Part shown: positions 16,332 to 24,702 of the stretch, piece by piece
Position numbering within the stretch: the stretch's first letter is position 1
Layout of the letters: every line of letters starts with the position of its first letter
The notes under the pieces: generated by a model
What the model was told of the DNA's origin: nothing
The model's input: only the letters and a program-made list of their open reading frames with translations
Database searches by the model: none
Made by a program: the position numbers and the translations under genes
Source of the DNA: JAUVXJ01 sp964577995
Lineage (GTDB): Bacteria > Chloroflexota > Anaerolineae > UBA7937 > B3-Chlor
Assembly (NCBI GenBank): GCA_964577995.1
Contig: CAZOBP010000001.1
Coordinates: 16,336-80,335 of the forward strand
Reading direction: 5' to 3'
Length of the DNA: 64,000 nt

Positions 16332-18287
16332 CTATTCGGTCAAGTGCACGGAGTACTCATAGCTCGCCATCTCGGTCGTCGAGGGAGCCAGAGCGGAGAT
16401 CACTAGTACGATCCTATCCACGGTGGTCCCGAAGTCCTCGATCACGAGTCGCCCCTCCTGAGTCTCCGCCAACAGCATCTCCAGGACCTCTATCTCAGGC
16501 CCGAAGGTTATGGCTTGCACAATCCACTCCTGAGGAACTATGTTGCTGGACAGCAAGAAGCCCTCGGCATCCCATCCATCTGGTGACTCAGCGTCGTAGG
16601 CGTACCCAAGCTGTGGAATGGCGATGTCATCTACGCAGAAGCCTGCGTCGTTGTATGAGTCATCGGTGACGTAGTCGAAGCGAATCAGCACCGGTTGGCC
16701 GACGTACGGCGTGAGGTCCATCTCTTCCCTGACCCAGACGGCATCCGCGCCGCCACCGCTCGTTCCCGTGTATCCGCGACCGAAGCTATTGCCATACTGG
16801 TTGCTGTCGGTCGTGTGCTCACCCTCTAGGATATGCCACGTCTGGCCGCCATCAGCGGACAGCGACACATACGCGTAATCGTAGTCATCCTCGATATCGT
16901 ACCAGGTCCAGAACTCCAGAGTGGCCGTCTCTAGGCCGGTGAGGTCGAACTCTCTGCTCAACCACATGTTGCTGACGTCTCCCCTGTTGGACCACCATTC
17001 GTACCGCCCGCTATGGGGTTCGTTGTCCACTAGCTTCACCTGAGTCGAACCGGTGAACTCCACGACCAGGTCTCCGCGTCCAGACCCCAGCTCTATGTAG
17101 TCAGCAGCGTACTGGTGAACAGTGCTTGAGCGCGCATCGGGATACCTGCGATGCTCATGATCGATGGCCGCCCCATACGTCAGGTGAAAAGCCTGATAGC
17201 CGTATCGACCATCGCCCAGTGTAGTGTCATTGAGGAAGTTGGCTACCAGCCAGTCTTTGAAGACGTCGTCGGAAGTGATATCGAATCCGTTCCTCAGCAG
17301 CACCTCGTCGAACCCTGCCATACCGTCCGCCTCTGTCGCGGTCAGTTCTCTCGTCAGTTCTGCACCAAACCGCTGGACGAAGTAGTACACAAACAGATGC
17401 GAGGCTTCATAGTGTACGCCTGCCTGCTCCATCTGATCAGCCCAAGCGGTGAGCTGTGTGTCTGGTTCTGTTGGAAACCGAGTGATCCAGGCATCATACC
17501 CGTTCAGAGTCTCAGCGGTCTGCGCACACCCCTCGTTCACCCAGGTATCCTCGTTGGGATCGACATTCCAGTGTATCATATGCTGGAATTCGTGTGCCGC
17601 GTAGCTGCCGAAGAGATCGGTTCCGGGGGTGGCGGCCCCGGCGTTGATGTAGAACATCTCTTTTTCGTTGCTAAACGGGTTGACGCTCTTGGGGTACTCA
17701 TCATAGCTGGAGTAGTAGCCCCCAACGCTTGGCAGGTCGGCGTTCAGCACGTGGATGTGGACATCGTTATCCACACCGGGGCTCCATTCAGACCCGAAAT
17801 AGTGGCGATCTGTGGGATAGATGTGTTCCTCAAACTGGTGGGCAGCCACCTCTATGCCCGCCTGAGGCAGCGACAGGCCGTCTTGTACCCACATGTACAC
17901 GTGGGGCGTGGCGTAGCGCAGAGTAGCTTCTATCGTGATGTAGGAATCCGACAGATCCTCATCATTCACCCAGAAAGTCTCACGCTGCCCAATCGAGTAG
18001 CTGGGAGGCGTTTCGTTGAGTACCCTCGGAACGGGGCCCGTCCCGCCAAGTCGCTCAACTAGGGCGTACAGATCCCTTTCAGGGATTGTCGTCTCGCGCA
18101 AGGACTCAGCGGTGGACAGCGTCGCCTCGCCCACCGGCACCCGCGACACCGTGGCGGTGATCTCCGGCTCCTCCAGCGAGGACATGATGTCCCTCACCAC
18201 CACGATCGAGGCCACGAAGACGTCAAAGGCCAGACAGAGGCAGATGCAGATGCAAAGTGTCACCAGGACGAGGGCATACTTACGCAA
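16332..18287 (-). CDS. Secreted zinc metallopeptidase with C-terminal beta domain
   Basis: 651 residues, TTG start with GGGAGA 5 bases upstream. A hydrophobic N-terminal segment (about 4-32) acts as signal or anchor. The zincin motif HEFQH is at 232-236, and WVNEGCAQ at 249-256 supplies the downstream Glu, an arrangement like M30/hyicolysin-type and M6-related enzymes. Residues about 440-575 resemble the immune-inhibitor-A/MAM-like beta sandwich (WLSREFDLTG, ATLEFWTWYDIE, YVSLSADGGQTW, VLIRFDYVTDDS). The product is probably exported or membrane-held and degrades extracellular protein. It is the second gene after the 18309-19037 membrane protein, 21 bases away, and ends at a strong terminator. 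Confidence 0.82.
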   Translation of the reverse strand: MRKYALVLVTLCICICLCLAFDVFVASIVVVRDIMSSLEEPEITATVSRVPVGEATLSTAESLRETTIPERDLYALVERLGGTGPVPRVLNETPPSYSIGQRETFWVNDEDLSDSYITIEATLRYATPHVYMWVQDGLSLPQAGIEVAAHQFEEHIYPTDRHYFGSEWSPGVDNDVHIHVLNADLPSVGGYYSSYDEYPKSVNPFSNEKEMFYINAGAATPGTDLFGSYAAHEFQHMIHWNVDPNEDTWVNEGCAQTAETLNGYDAWITRFPTEPDTQLTAWADQMEQAGVHYEASHLFVYYFVQRFGAELTRELTATEADGMAGFDEVLLRNGFDITSDDVFKDWLVANFLNDTTLGDGRYGYQAFHLTYGAAIDHEHRRYPDARSSTVHQYAADYIELGSGRGDLVVEFTGSTQVKLVDNEPHSGRYEWWSNRGDVSNMWLSREFDLTGLETATLEFWTWYDIEDDYDYAYVSLSADGGQTWHILEGEHTTDSNQYGNSFGRGYTGTSGGGADAVWVREEMDLTPYVGQPVLIRFDYVTDDSYNDAGFCVDDIAIPQLGYAYDAESPDGWDAEGFLLSSNIVPQEWIVQAITFGPEIEVLEMLLAETQEGRLVIEDFGTTVDRIVLVISALAPSTTEMASYEYSVHLTE

Positions 18288-18308
18288 GGCTGTCTCCCTA
18301 CTGCGGCC

Positions 18309-19037
18309 CTAGCCTTGCCGCACGATCACGGGGACTTCACACGGGAGGATCCAGTTACCGTCCATTTTTACGACCGTGAGCCTCAGTGTCAGTGGTCCTG
18401 ACAACTCACCGGTGTTCCAGAGGACGAGAAGCCCATTCTCCACCGGGTAGTACTTCACGTCGCCTATGGGATGAAGCTCTTCCGTTGCGTCGCCGAAGAA
18501 GAACTCCACCTTGTAGAACTGGAAATCAGCAGTATTGGCCGTTCCCCGGATCTCGACGACTCCCCCAACTGTTTGATTTGCGCCTGGGTACGTGATCCTG
18601 GCCAGTGGATCAGGGCAAGATGCTGATGCCACGTTGGGGGTAGGGCTCTGCTCCGGAGTGGGCGTCCAAGGCGGCGTAGGACGCACGAGAGACCCTCTTG
18701 TTGGGGTAGCCGTAGGAGTAGACGGTAATGGGGTGGCAGTATGCGTTGGGAGAACGAGCGGCCCTGTAGGGGTACCGCTCCCCACGGCGACACCCAGAGT
18801 GGGGGCCAGGTAGAGATCCACGAAGGCCACCAGCCCGGCGATGACCAACAGACCAAGGATGGTGAAAATGGCGCGGTAGGCCCTGCCGGTGGCGACTTCC
18901 TTCTCGATCGTGAAAAGCGAGGCCCCGCGCTCCTTTTTGGCTAGGCAGATGACCCTGAGATAGACAAGGGCCGTCAAGCCGCAAGCGACGTATATCCAGA
19001 TGGCGAAGTTGGCGATTAGCTCGACTAATACGGTCAT
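18309..19037 (-). CDS. Two-TM membrane protein with outer beta domain
   Basis: 242 residues, family not recognised. Two membrane segments (about 9-32 and 57-78) are joined by a charged cytoplasmic loop. A Thr/Pro linker (about 90-140) then leads to a C-terminal domain (about 145-242) that begins DPLARITYPGANQTVGG and reads as an Ig-like or bacterial surface beta domain (two Cys, at the start and near the end). Its own promoter lies 25 bases upstream, and the metallopeptidase follows in the same transcript. It could serve as a surface anchor or partner for that peptidase; this is only inference from adjacency. Confidence 0.7.
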   Translation of the reverse strand: MTVLVELIANFAIWIYVACGLTALVYLRVICLAKKERGASLFTIEKEVATGRAYRAIFTILGLLVIAGLVAFVDLYLAPTLGVAVGSGTPTGPLVLPTHTATPLPSTPTATPTRGSLVRPTPPWTPTPEQSPTPNVASASCPDPLARITYPGANQTVGGVVEIRGTANTADFQFYKVEFFFGDATEELHPIGDVKYYPVENGLLVLWNTGELSGPLTLRLTVVKMDGNWILPCEVPVIVRQG

Positions 19038-19061
19038 GGATTTATCTTGGCAGACCCGCCT

Positions 19062-19090
19062 ATTCTACCATGCCTCTCTACGACTGTCAA
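19062..19090 (-). promoter_or_regulatory. Promoter for membrane protein and metallopeptidase
   Basis: Minus strand: TTGACA (19085-19090), 17-base spacer, TAGAAT (19062-19067) with an extended TGG before it. The transcript would begin near 19055, about 18 bases before the ATG. Confidence 0.75.
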
Positions 19091-19121
19091 AAAGGGAACG
19101 AAGAGACTCGTCTCCGTTCCC
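19086..19121 (-). terminator. Terminator of xerD-PH-PNP operon
   Basis: Minus strand: a hairpin with GGGAACG/CGTTCCC arms (19094-19121) plus an inner GAGAC/GTCTC pairing, followed by TTTTT. It lies 28 bases after the PNP stop. The T tract runs into the next promoter's -35 TTGACA. Confidence 0.75.
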
Positions 19122-19149
19122 TGCTCATCCGAGGCCAGCGAGCGTCACT

Positions 19150-20037
19150 CTATGCCTCGGGAAGCCGCGCCACGATCTCCTTGATCAGTACACTGAGCCC
19201 GGGAATCACTCGATGTCCGGCGTCCAACACCTCCGCATGAAGGCCTTCGTTGTCGGCCGCATTTTCCGCTGGCGGCCCACCATGGTCCGGTATGACGTTG
19301 CTGATGTGCGAGAGTCCCAAGACTCGCACCCCCTCGTGCCGGGCCACGATCACCTCAGGTACGGTGGACATGCCAACTGCATCAGCCCCGATGAGACGCA
19401 GGAACCTGACGTCCGCCGGGGTCTCGAAAGTGGGGCCGGCAGCCATAACGTAGGTCCCTTGCTGCAACTGCATCCCCACGTCGTCCGCCACCGCTAGAGC
19501 CAAGTTCCGTAGCTCGACATCATAGGCGGAAGACATGTCAACGAACCGAGGCCCCAGCCGCTCATCGTTGGGACCACTCAGAGGGTTGAACCCCGCCATA
19601 CCCACCAAGTTGATGTGATCGGTGATGAGCATCAAGTCGCCGGCCTGGAAGCTCTGCCGCAGCCCCCCTGCGGCGTTGGTCACGATCAACGTACCTGCAC
19701 CCAGCCTGTGAAGAACGCGAACAGGGAAAGTGATGTGCTGCATGGGGTAGCCCTCATAGAAGTGCACCCTGCCCTGCATCAGAGCGACTTGCTTGCCTCC
19801 CAGCTCGCCCAGAACCAGCTGACCCGCATGACCCAGGACGCTAGTTGGCGCTAGGTGTGGGATCTCTCGGTATGGCAGCGACGTCGCACCCTCTATGTTC
19901 TCCGCCAGCGCACCGAGTCCCGAACCCGTGATCAGCATCACGGATGGCGCACGCGCCACCTTGCTTCGAACGTACGAAGCGGTCTCCTCTATGTCATCCC
20001 ACCCGAGCGCCTCTTCTGGCACAGTCCGTATCCCCAA
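19150..20037 (-). CDS. Purine nucleoside phosphorylase
   Basis: 295 residues, TTG start. It is of the trimeric PNP (PNP/MTAP, PunA/DeoD2-like) class: ITGSGLGALAENI at about 36-48 for phosphate binding, GRVHFYEGYP near 90, TNAAGGL near 120, GPTFETPADVRFLR with the Glu/Thr that contact the base, and DAVGMSTVPE. It splits (deoxy)inosine and guanosine to base plus ribose phosphate. The start follows the upstream stop by only 5 bases, so it is co-transcribed with the PH-domain gene. Adenine deaminase lies further along the window, so purine salvage is well represented. Confidence 0.92.
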   Translation of the reverse strand: MGIRTVPEEALGWDDIEETASYVRSKVARAPSVMLITGSGLGALAENIEGATSLPYREIPHLAPTSVLGHAGQLVLGELGGKQVALMQGRVHFYEGYPMQHITFPVRVLHRLGAGTLIVTNAAGGLRQSFQAGDLMLITDHINLVGMAGFNPLSGPNDERLGPRFVDMSSAYDVELRNLALAVADDVGMQLQQGTYVMAAGPTFETPADVRFLRLIGADAVGMSTVPEVIVARHEGVRVLGLSHISNVIPDHGGPPAENAADNEGLHAEVLDAGHRVIPGLSVLIKEIVARLPEA

Positions 20038-20042
20038 GTCGG

Positions 20043-20693
20043 TCAGAGCTTCTCCAGCAACGCCTTCTTCTTCTCCTCGAACTCCTCGTCTGTGATCGTA
20101 CCCCTCTTACGCAGTTCGTCCAACTCCGCGATGAGCTCCGGGATATCCCCTGCGGACGGAGCCTCTTCGGCCAGAACGCGCCTCGCTCTGCCCTCGAATA
20201 CGTCGAGATCGCCGAGAGCTTCCTTCTGGTCCAGCATCTCAGTCTTGAACCTCACTGGATGAGCAATGCGCCGGAACAGATTGACTCCGAACTCGCTGGC
20301 CGTGAGGATCTGTACATCCCCGAAGTTCAGAATCCTCCCCAACGCCGATTGCTCCAGCACCACGTCGTTCACTTTCTCCAGCGAGGAGTCGATGGAATGC
20401 TTGTTGATGATCCCCTCGAGCTGGATCACTCTTCTGTTGGTGATCACGTACTGCTCGTTCCACCAGTTGAGCAGGTCTACTATGATCCTCCAGAAAGGAA
20501 GCACCAGCGCCAGAAGCAGGACCAGGGCCAGTCCGTCCAAGGGAGTCGCTACGCTCAGGGCCCCAGTAATCAGCAAGATCAGCAAGGCAACCACTGACCA
20601 CAACACCAGCTTGGGGGCGATCACCAGCCAGTGCTGCCTCTCCTTGAGCGCGATCTTCTCTTTCCCGCCCATCAGACCTTCTAGATACCCCAT
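20043..20693 (-). CDS. Bacterial PH-domain membrane protein with SHOCT tail
   Basis: 216 residues from ATG 20693 (GGAAGGAG upstream); an earlier in-frame ATG lacks a site. Two membrane segments (about 22-45 and 52-75) precede a YdbS-type bPH2 domain (WWNEQYVITNRRVIQLEGII, with I.KHSIDSSLEKVNDV). The last 35 residues form a SHOCT motif (IPELIAELDELRKRGTITDE). bPH2 proteins are membrane proteins of unclear role, sometimes involved in envelope stress or tolerance. SHOCT is a short C-terminal oligomerisation helix pair. Middle gene of xerD-PH-PNP. Confidence 0.85.
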   Translation of the reverse strand: MGYLEGLMGGKEKIALKERQHWLVIAPKLVLWSVVALLILLITGALSVATPLDGLALVLLLALVLPFWRIIVDLLNWWNEQYVITNRRVIQLEGIINKHSIDSSLEKVNDVVLEQSALGRILNFGDVQILTASEFGVNLFRRIAHPVRFKTEMLDQKEALGDLDVFEGRARRVLAEEAPSAGDIPELIAELDELRKRGTITDEEFEEKKKALLEKL

Positions 20694-20755
20694 TGAATCA
20701 GAACTCCTTCCAATCATAGTGCCAGGCATTGCGGAGGGCAGCGTCTCGAGGTCCG

Positions 20756-21661
20756 CTACTTCGCGCGGGGATGGGACTCGTCGTAGACCTTCCTCAGTCG
20801 CTCGCTGCTGACGTGAGTATACACCTGTGTTGTGGAGATACTGGTGTGCCCGAGCAGCTTCTGCACGTTGATGAGATCAGCATTTCGATCCAGCATATGG
20901 GTCGCGAAAGAATGTCGCAGAGTGTGCGGCGTTATGTCAGGGGATAGACCAGCCTTCTCGACGTATTCCTTGAAGACAAGCCAGAGTCCCTGCCGGGTCA
21001 GCGGCCTCCCGCGCATGTTCAGGAACAGCGTCTTCTCATCGGCGTCCTTGACAAGATGGGTCCTGCCCTTCTCCACATAGTCGCGTATCGACGCCACAGC
21101 CTGCTGATGCATGGGAATGACTCTTTCTTTGGATCCCTTGCCCCAACAACGCACAGACGCCGACGCCAGGTTGACATCGTCTACCCTGAGGGATACCACC
21201 TCGCTCACTCGCATTCCCGTCGCGTAGAGTATTTCCAGGATTGCTCGATCTCGCAAGCCCTTTGGGGTGGACAGCTTCGCAGGCTCGGCCAGCAGTTTGT
21301 CAACGTCCTGTACCGTCATTGGTTTCGGCAAATGCTTCTTGACTCTCAGCGAGTCGAGGGTCGCTGTTGGATCGTCTCTGATCAGACCTTCGGCGACGAG
21401 GAAGTGGAAGAAGGACCTGATCGCGGCCACTTTGCGGGCCGACGTAGCGGCCGCGTACTCCCTGTCGCCTTTCAGATACATGATGTAGGAGATGATGTCG
21501 TTCTTGGTGACGCGACCCCAGAGCGCATCTTCGTCACCGCTCAGTCGTCGCCCCAGGTACTCCTTGAACTGGGTCAGGTCGACGCGATAGGCGGATATGG
21601 TGTTCTCGGAGCAACCTTTCTCACCCGACAGATGTGTCAAGAACTCCTCTATCCTACCCAC
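20756..21661 (-). CDS. xerD: Tyrosine recombinase XerC/XerD
   Basis: 301 residues. An N-terminal SAM-like DNA-binding domain (about 4-92) precedes the catalytic domain with R151, a Lys in GKGSKER (near 175), H246, R249, H272 and nucleophile Y281. This is a complete active set. Length and residues match chromosome-dimer resolution recombinases rather than phage integrases, and no attachment repeats or phage genes are nearby. Expressed from its own promoter at 21710-21738. Confidence 0.92.
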   Translation of the reverse strand: MGRIEEFLTHLSGEKGCSENTISAYRVDLTQFKEYLGRRLSGDEDALWGRVTKNDIISYIMYLKGDREYAAATSARKVAAIRSFFHFLVAEGLIRDDPTATLDSLRVKKHLPKPMTVQDVDKLLAEPAKLSTPKGLRDRAILEILYATGMRVSEVVSLRVDDVNLASASVRCWGKGSKERVIPMHQQAVASIRDYVEKGRTHLVKDADEKTLFLNMRGRPLTRQGLWLVFKEYVEKAGLSPDITPHTLRHSFATHMLDRNADLINVQKLLGHTSISTTQVYTHVSSERLRKVYDESHPRAK

Positions 21662-21709
21662 TACGCTCCCCCTGGCGGTCTCAAGTCGGCAGGCGGCCAG
21701 TCCGAGGTC

Positions 21710-21738
21710 ATTGTATCACAGCTTTCCATAAAGTCCAA
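21710..21738 (-). promoter_or_regulatory. Promoter for xerD operon
   Basis: Minus strand: TTGGAC (21733-21738), 17-base spacer, TACAAT (21710-21715) with TGA before it as an extended -10. The leader to the start at 21661 is about 42 bases. Confidence 0.7.
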
Positions 21739-21860
21739 GTGAGTCGAGCCAGGATCCAACGAGGTGCACTGTCAGGCCCTCAGTGACATGCGGAGTAACC
21801 ACCCCGACGCTCACGCCACGCGCCGAAAGCGACAATCGGTCCACTGACGGCCATCCAAGT

Positions 21861-22913
21861 CTACAGTAACAACATAGCATCGCCGAAGCTATAGAACCGA
21901 TACTCCGCTTTGATGGCCTCTCGATATGCGCGATCCAGCAATCCCTTGCCCGCAAAGGCCGCTACCAGCAGCAGAAGGGTAGATCGGGGCAGGTGGAAGT
22001 TGGTGATCAGACAATCGACCACTTGAAAGCGATAGCCAGGATAGACAAACAGATCCGTCCATCCCTCGTATGGCGCCAGAACATCCGTGCCGGTGCCAGG
22101 GTCATGACGGGCCGCCGTCTCCAGCGCACGCACCGCTGTGGTACCCGCTGCCACCACTCGGCGTCCGCCGGCGCTTGCCTCGTTGACCGCCTGGGCGGTC
22201 TCTCTGGACACGACGCAGTACTCGCTATGCATCAAGTGATGCTCAGCCTCCTCCTCCCGGATGGGCAGGAAAGTGTCAACCCCTATGTGCAGAGTCAGAA
22301 AAGCGAACTCTATGCCTCCGTCTTCCAGTGTGGCCATCTGGCGAGGCGTGAAGTGCAGTCCAGCAGTCGGGGCAGCCGCCGAGCCATTCTTGTCGGCGTA
22401 GACTGTCTGATACCGCTGAGGGTCTTCAAGCCTCTTGTGGATGTAGGGCGGCAAGGGCACCGCTCCCAGTGTCTCCAGGAATGGTTCCACAGGTGCCTGG
22501 AACCTCACAAGTCTTCCACCCGACGCGGTGCGCTCCCCGACCTCCGCCCGGAGGCTCGAATCTGGCTCCCTGCCGTCGGTCCCGCTGAGCTCGACCAGCC
22601 CACCCAAGGGCACGCGTCGCCCCCTGATCAAGGCCTCCCACAAGGTCTCCTCTCTTTTCACTGTGAGCAACAACTCCACCTTGCCCCCCGTGGGCACCTT
22701 GTGGCCAAACAAGCGAGCCGGAATCACGCGCGTGTCGTTGCACACCAGGAGATCTCCGCTGCGGAGGAAGTCACCCAACTGGTGAAACTTTGCATGGGTA
22801 ATGCTCCCATCGTCGCGCCGTAGCACCATCAGACGGGATGAATCGCGAGGCTCTATGGGATCCTGCGCGATGAGATGCGGAGGCAGTTCATAGTCGAAGT
22901 CAGCAGTCTTCAC
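21861..22913 (-). CDS. queA: tRNA preQ1(34) ribosyltransferase-isomerase QueA
   Basis: 350 residues from GTG 22913, fixed by a GTGA overlap with the DUF2905 stop; the longer frame to 23012 lies inside that gene. Family blocks are FDYELPPHLIAQDPIEPRD at the start, LLVCNDTRVIPARLFG, GRRVPLGGLVELSG-like, APTAGLHFTPR and LHIGVDTFLPI. QueA transfers ribose from S-adenosylmethionine to preQ1 in tRNA, giving epoxyqueuosine. It sits in one operon with queH, which performs the next step, and the queD gene lies at 43.9-44.2 kb. Confidence 0.96.
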   Translation of the reverse strand: MKTADFDYELPPHLIAQDPIEPRDSSRLMVLRRDDGSITHAKFHQLGDFLRSGDLLVCNDTRVIPARLFGHKVPTGGKVELLLTVKREETLWEALIRGRRVPLGGLVELSGTDGREPDSSLRAEVGERTASGGRLVRFQAPVEPFLETLGAVPLPPYIHKRLEDPQRYQTVYADKNGSAAAPTAGLHFTPRQMATLEDGGIEFAFLTLHIGVDTFLPIREEEAEHHLMHSEYCVVSRETAQAVNEASAGGRRVVAAGTTAVRALETAARHDPGTGTDVLAPYEGWTDLFVYPGYRFQVVDCLITNFHLPRSTLLLLVAAFAGKGLLDRAYREAIKAEYRFYSFGDAMLLL

Positions 22914-23143
22914 TTTCGCAGCAGCCACACGATCAGATTCAGAATAACCGTTGCAAGTATGCTGAGGACGATACCAGTCATGAGCGGGAAATAGCAGGTG
23001 GTGTTGCCCCACTTGAGATCGAAGTCACCAGGCAATCGACCGATCAGTGGAACCCTGCTCAGTAAGAGGAGCAGCAAACCAAGGCCGGCCAGCAGCCCGC
23101 CAAGCAGCAGCATCAGTCTGCCCAGCGTGTCCAAGGGATTCAT
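22910..23143 (-). CDS. DUF2905 small membrane protein
   Basis: 77 residues from ATG 23143, which overlaps the glycosyltransferase stop (ATGA). Two membrane segments flank the conserved turn IGRLPGDFDLKWGNTTCYFP, the signature of DUF2905, a family of unknown function very often found between ruvB and queA. It has translational overlaps on both sides, so it belongs to a tightly coupled operon. Confidence 0.9.
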   Translation of the reverse strand: MNPLDTLGRLMLLLGGLLAGLGLLLLLLSRVPLIGRLPGDFDLKWGNTTCYFPLMTGIVLSILATVILNLIVWLLRK

Positions 23144-24702
23144 TTCCAACCGGACCATCCCTTCCGCCGGTAGACGAACAGGAACTCAAGAAGCGACGGA
23201 TCGTCTGTCCACGGTATCTCCAAACGCTCGTACAGGTCAGATCCTTCGAGGAAGGGCGCTGTGGCGACGATCAGGTCGGGACCCCGCCACATGATGTAGT
23301 CGAAGTCGAACTTTTCGTGGCCGGGTACTCCTTCCCCCATCGTCTCAACCTCCAGATGACCAGTATGCACGTCGTTCACCCCGAACATGTCAAGCGTCTG
23401 GAGGTCGGCGTAGTAGGGGATCTGACCCGCCGCGTCCACGGCGATGAAGGTGTCGCGAGGAACGTTGTCACGTAGCCACTGTCCCATGGCCACTCGCGCG
23501 TGCGATGCTTTGGCAGCCTGGAATCCACCCACATACAACTCGTGCTCACCCCTGAGCGACGACGACCGGAAGAGGATCGCACCGCCAGCCAGCAGACACC
23601 CCACCGCGGCACATCGCAGAGACTGCATGGCCCCACGGGAAGTCGTCAGCCGCCGCAGCCACTCCGCTAGCGTGTTGTAGGCCTCTGCGATTCCAGTGGC
23701 CAGCAGAATGTACGCGAACGGCAGTATCGGTACGAAGAACCGGCCTACCGACCAATCGCCGCCCACGTACACGATGTAGCCAAGATAGACTAGCAAGACC
23801 GACCATAAGGCTGTACACCAGAAAGCGGTCCGCCTCTTCAGTACCGCAACCAGGAGCAGTGGGGCCATCAGCCAACCCTGATGCAAACGCGCAAAGGTGG
23901 CAAGGTGTCGCAGCCCCCTTTCCTGTTGGGCAGTGCTGTCCTGCACTGTGACCTTGACGTAGAACGTGTTGGGCAGGAGAAAACCGTAGTAGTAGTACCT
24001 CCACAAGAAATACGGCAGGTAGAAAATCGCAAAAGCGCCCCACCTGACCACGTCTCCCTCAGTCAACAGTTGCCTGCCCGTGATCAGGCGTGCCACCGCC
24101 TGGTGCACCACCACCACGCCCAGCACGAGCACTCCTTCTGGCCTGGTCATTGCCGCCAGCGCCAGTAGAGCACCCGAGAGAAATCCTGGCTTTCCCGTGC
24201 GCCACTCCCACAGGTAGGAGGTGAGTGCAGCGAGGATCAGGAACGAGAACATGGAGGTCTCCATGCCACTCACCGCCCAGAGGGCAAACGACCCATCCAA
24301 GGCCAGACAGAAGGTGGCGACCATCGGTATCACCGGGTTTCTGAGCGAGGCCACGCGGGCGAACCGGAATACCAGCCACAAGGTCCCCAGACTGAAAAGC
24401 ATGCCCAGGCCGATAGTAGCAGCCGACGGATCGAAACCCAACCACAGGAAGAGAGCAACGACTACCGTCCACAGAAGATTGGTGTATCCCTCGACCCGTT
24501 CACCGGGGTTGAACACCAACCCGTGTCCTCCCACGAGGTTCTGAGCGTATCTGAAGGAGATGTAGGCATCGTCCACGGCGTATGCGCCCAGGTCTTGGTA
24601 GTAGAACGCCTGATGGGCGAGCAGAAGCAGGCAAGCTATCGCCAAGTAGACCCATGGACGCCTCAGCAGCCTCGATTGCACTGTCACCACCAACTCACTC
24701 AT
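23140..24702 (-). CDS. GT-C fold membrane glycosyltransferase
   Basis: 520 residues from ATG 24702, overlapping the queH end by 8 bases. About 10-12 membrane segments are present. The first outer loop carries the acidic motif AVDDAYISFRYAQNLV and then ERVEGYTN, as in mycobacterial AftB-like and other polyprenyl-phosphate-dependent GT-C enzymes. A soluble C-terminal part (about 415-515) begins DTFIAVDAAGQIPYYADL and looks like the outer lobe of these enzymes. It would move a sugar from a lipid carrier to a surface polymer; donor and acceptor are not deducible. It is an intruder in the otherwise standard ruvB-queH-DUF2905-queA order. Confidence 0.8.
   Translation of the reverse strand: MSELVVTVQSRLLRRPWVYLAIACLLLLAHQAFYYQDLGAYAVDDAYISFRYAQNLVGGHGLVFNPGERVEGYTNLLWTVVVALFLWLGFDPSAATIGLGMLFSLGTLWLVFRFARVASLRNPVIPMVATFCLALDGSFALWAVSGMETSMFSFLILAALTSYLWEWRTGKPGFLSGALLALAAMTRPEGVLVLGVVVVHQAVARLITGRQLLTEGDVVRWGAFAIFYLPYFLWRYYYYGFLLPNTFYVKVTVQDSTAQQERGLRHLATFARLHQGWLMAPLLLVAVLKRRTAFWCTALWSVLLVYLGYIVYVGGDWSVGRFFVPILPFAYILLATGIAEAYNTLAEWLRRLTTSRGAMQSLRCAAVGCLLAGGAILFRSSSLRGEHELYVGGFQAAKASHARVAMGQWLRDNVPRDTFIAVDAAGQIPYYADLQTLDMFGVNDVHTGHLEVETMGEGVPGHEKFDFDYIMWRGPDLIVATAPFLEGSDLYERLEIPWTDDPSLLEFLFVYRRKGWSGWK

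Noticed and set aside
17151..18062. Plus-strand 303-codon open frame
   Set aside because: Antisense to the metallopeptidase gene with its HEFQH motif; shadow frame.
20756..21661. Tyrosine recombinase as evidence for an integrated element
   Set aside because: Length and motifs fit chromosomal XerC/D; there are no flanking direct repeats, tRNA or phage genes.
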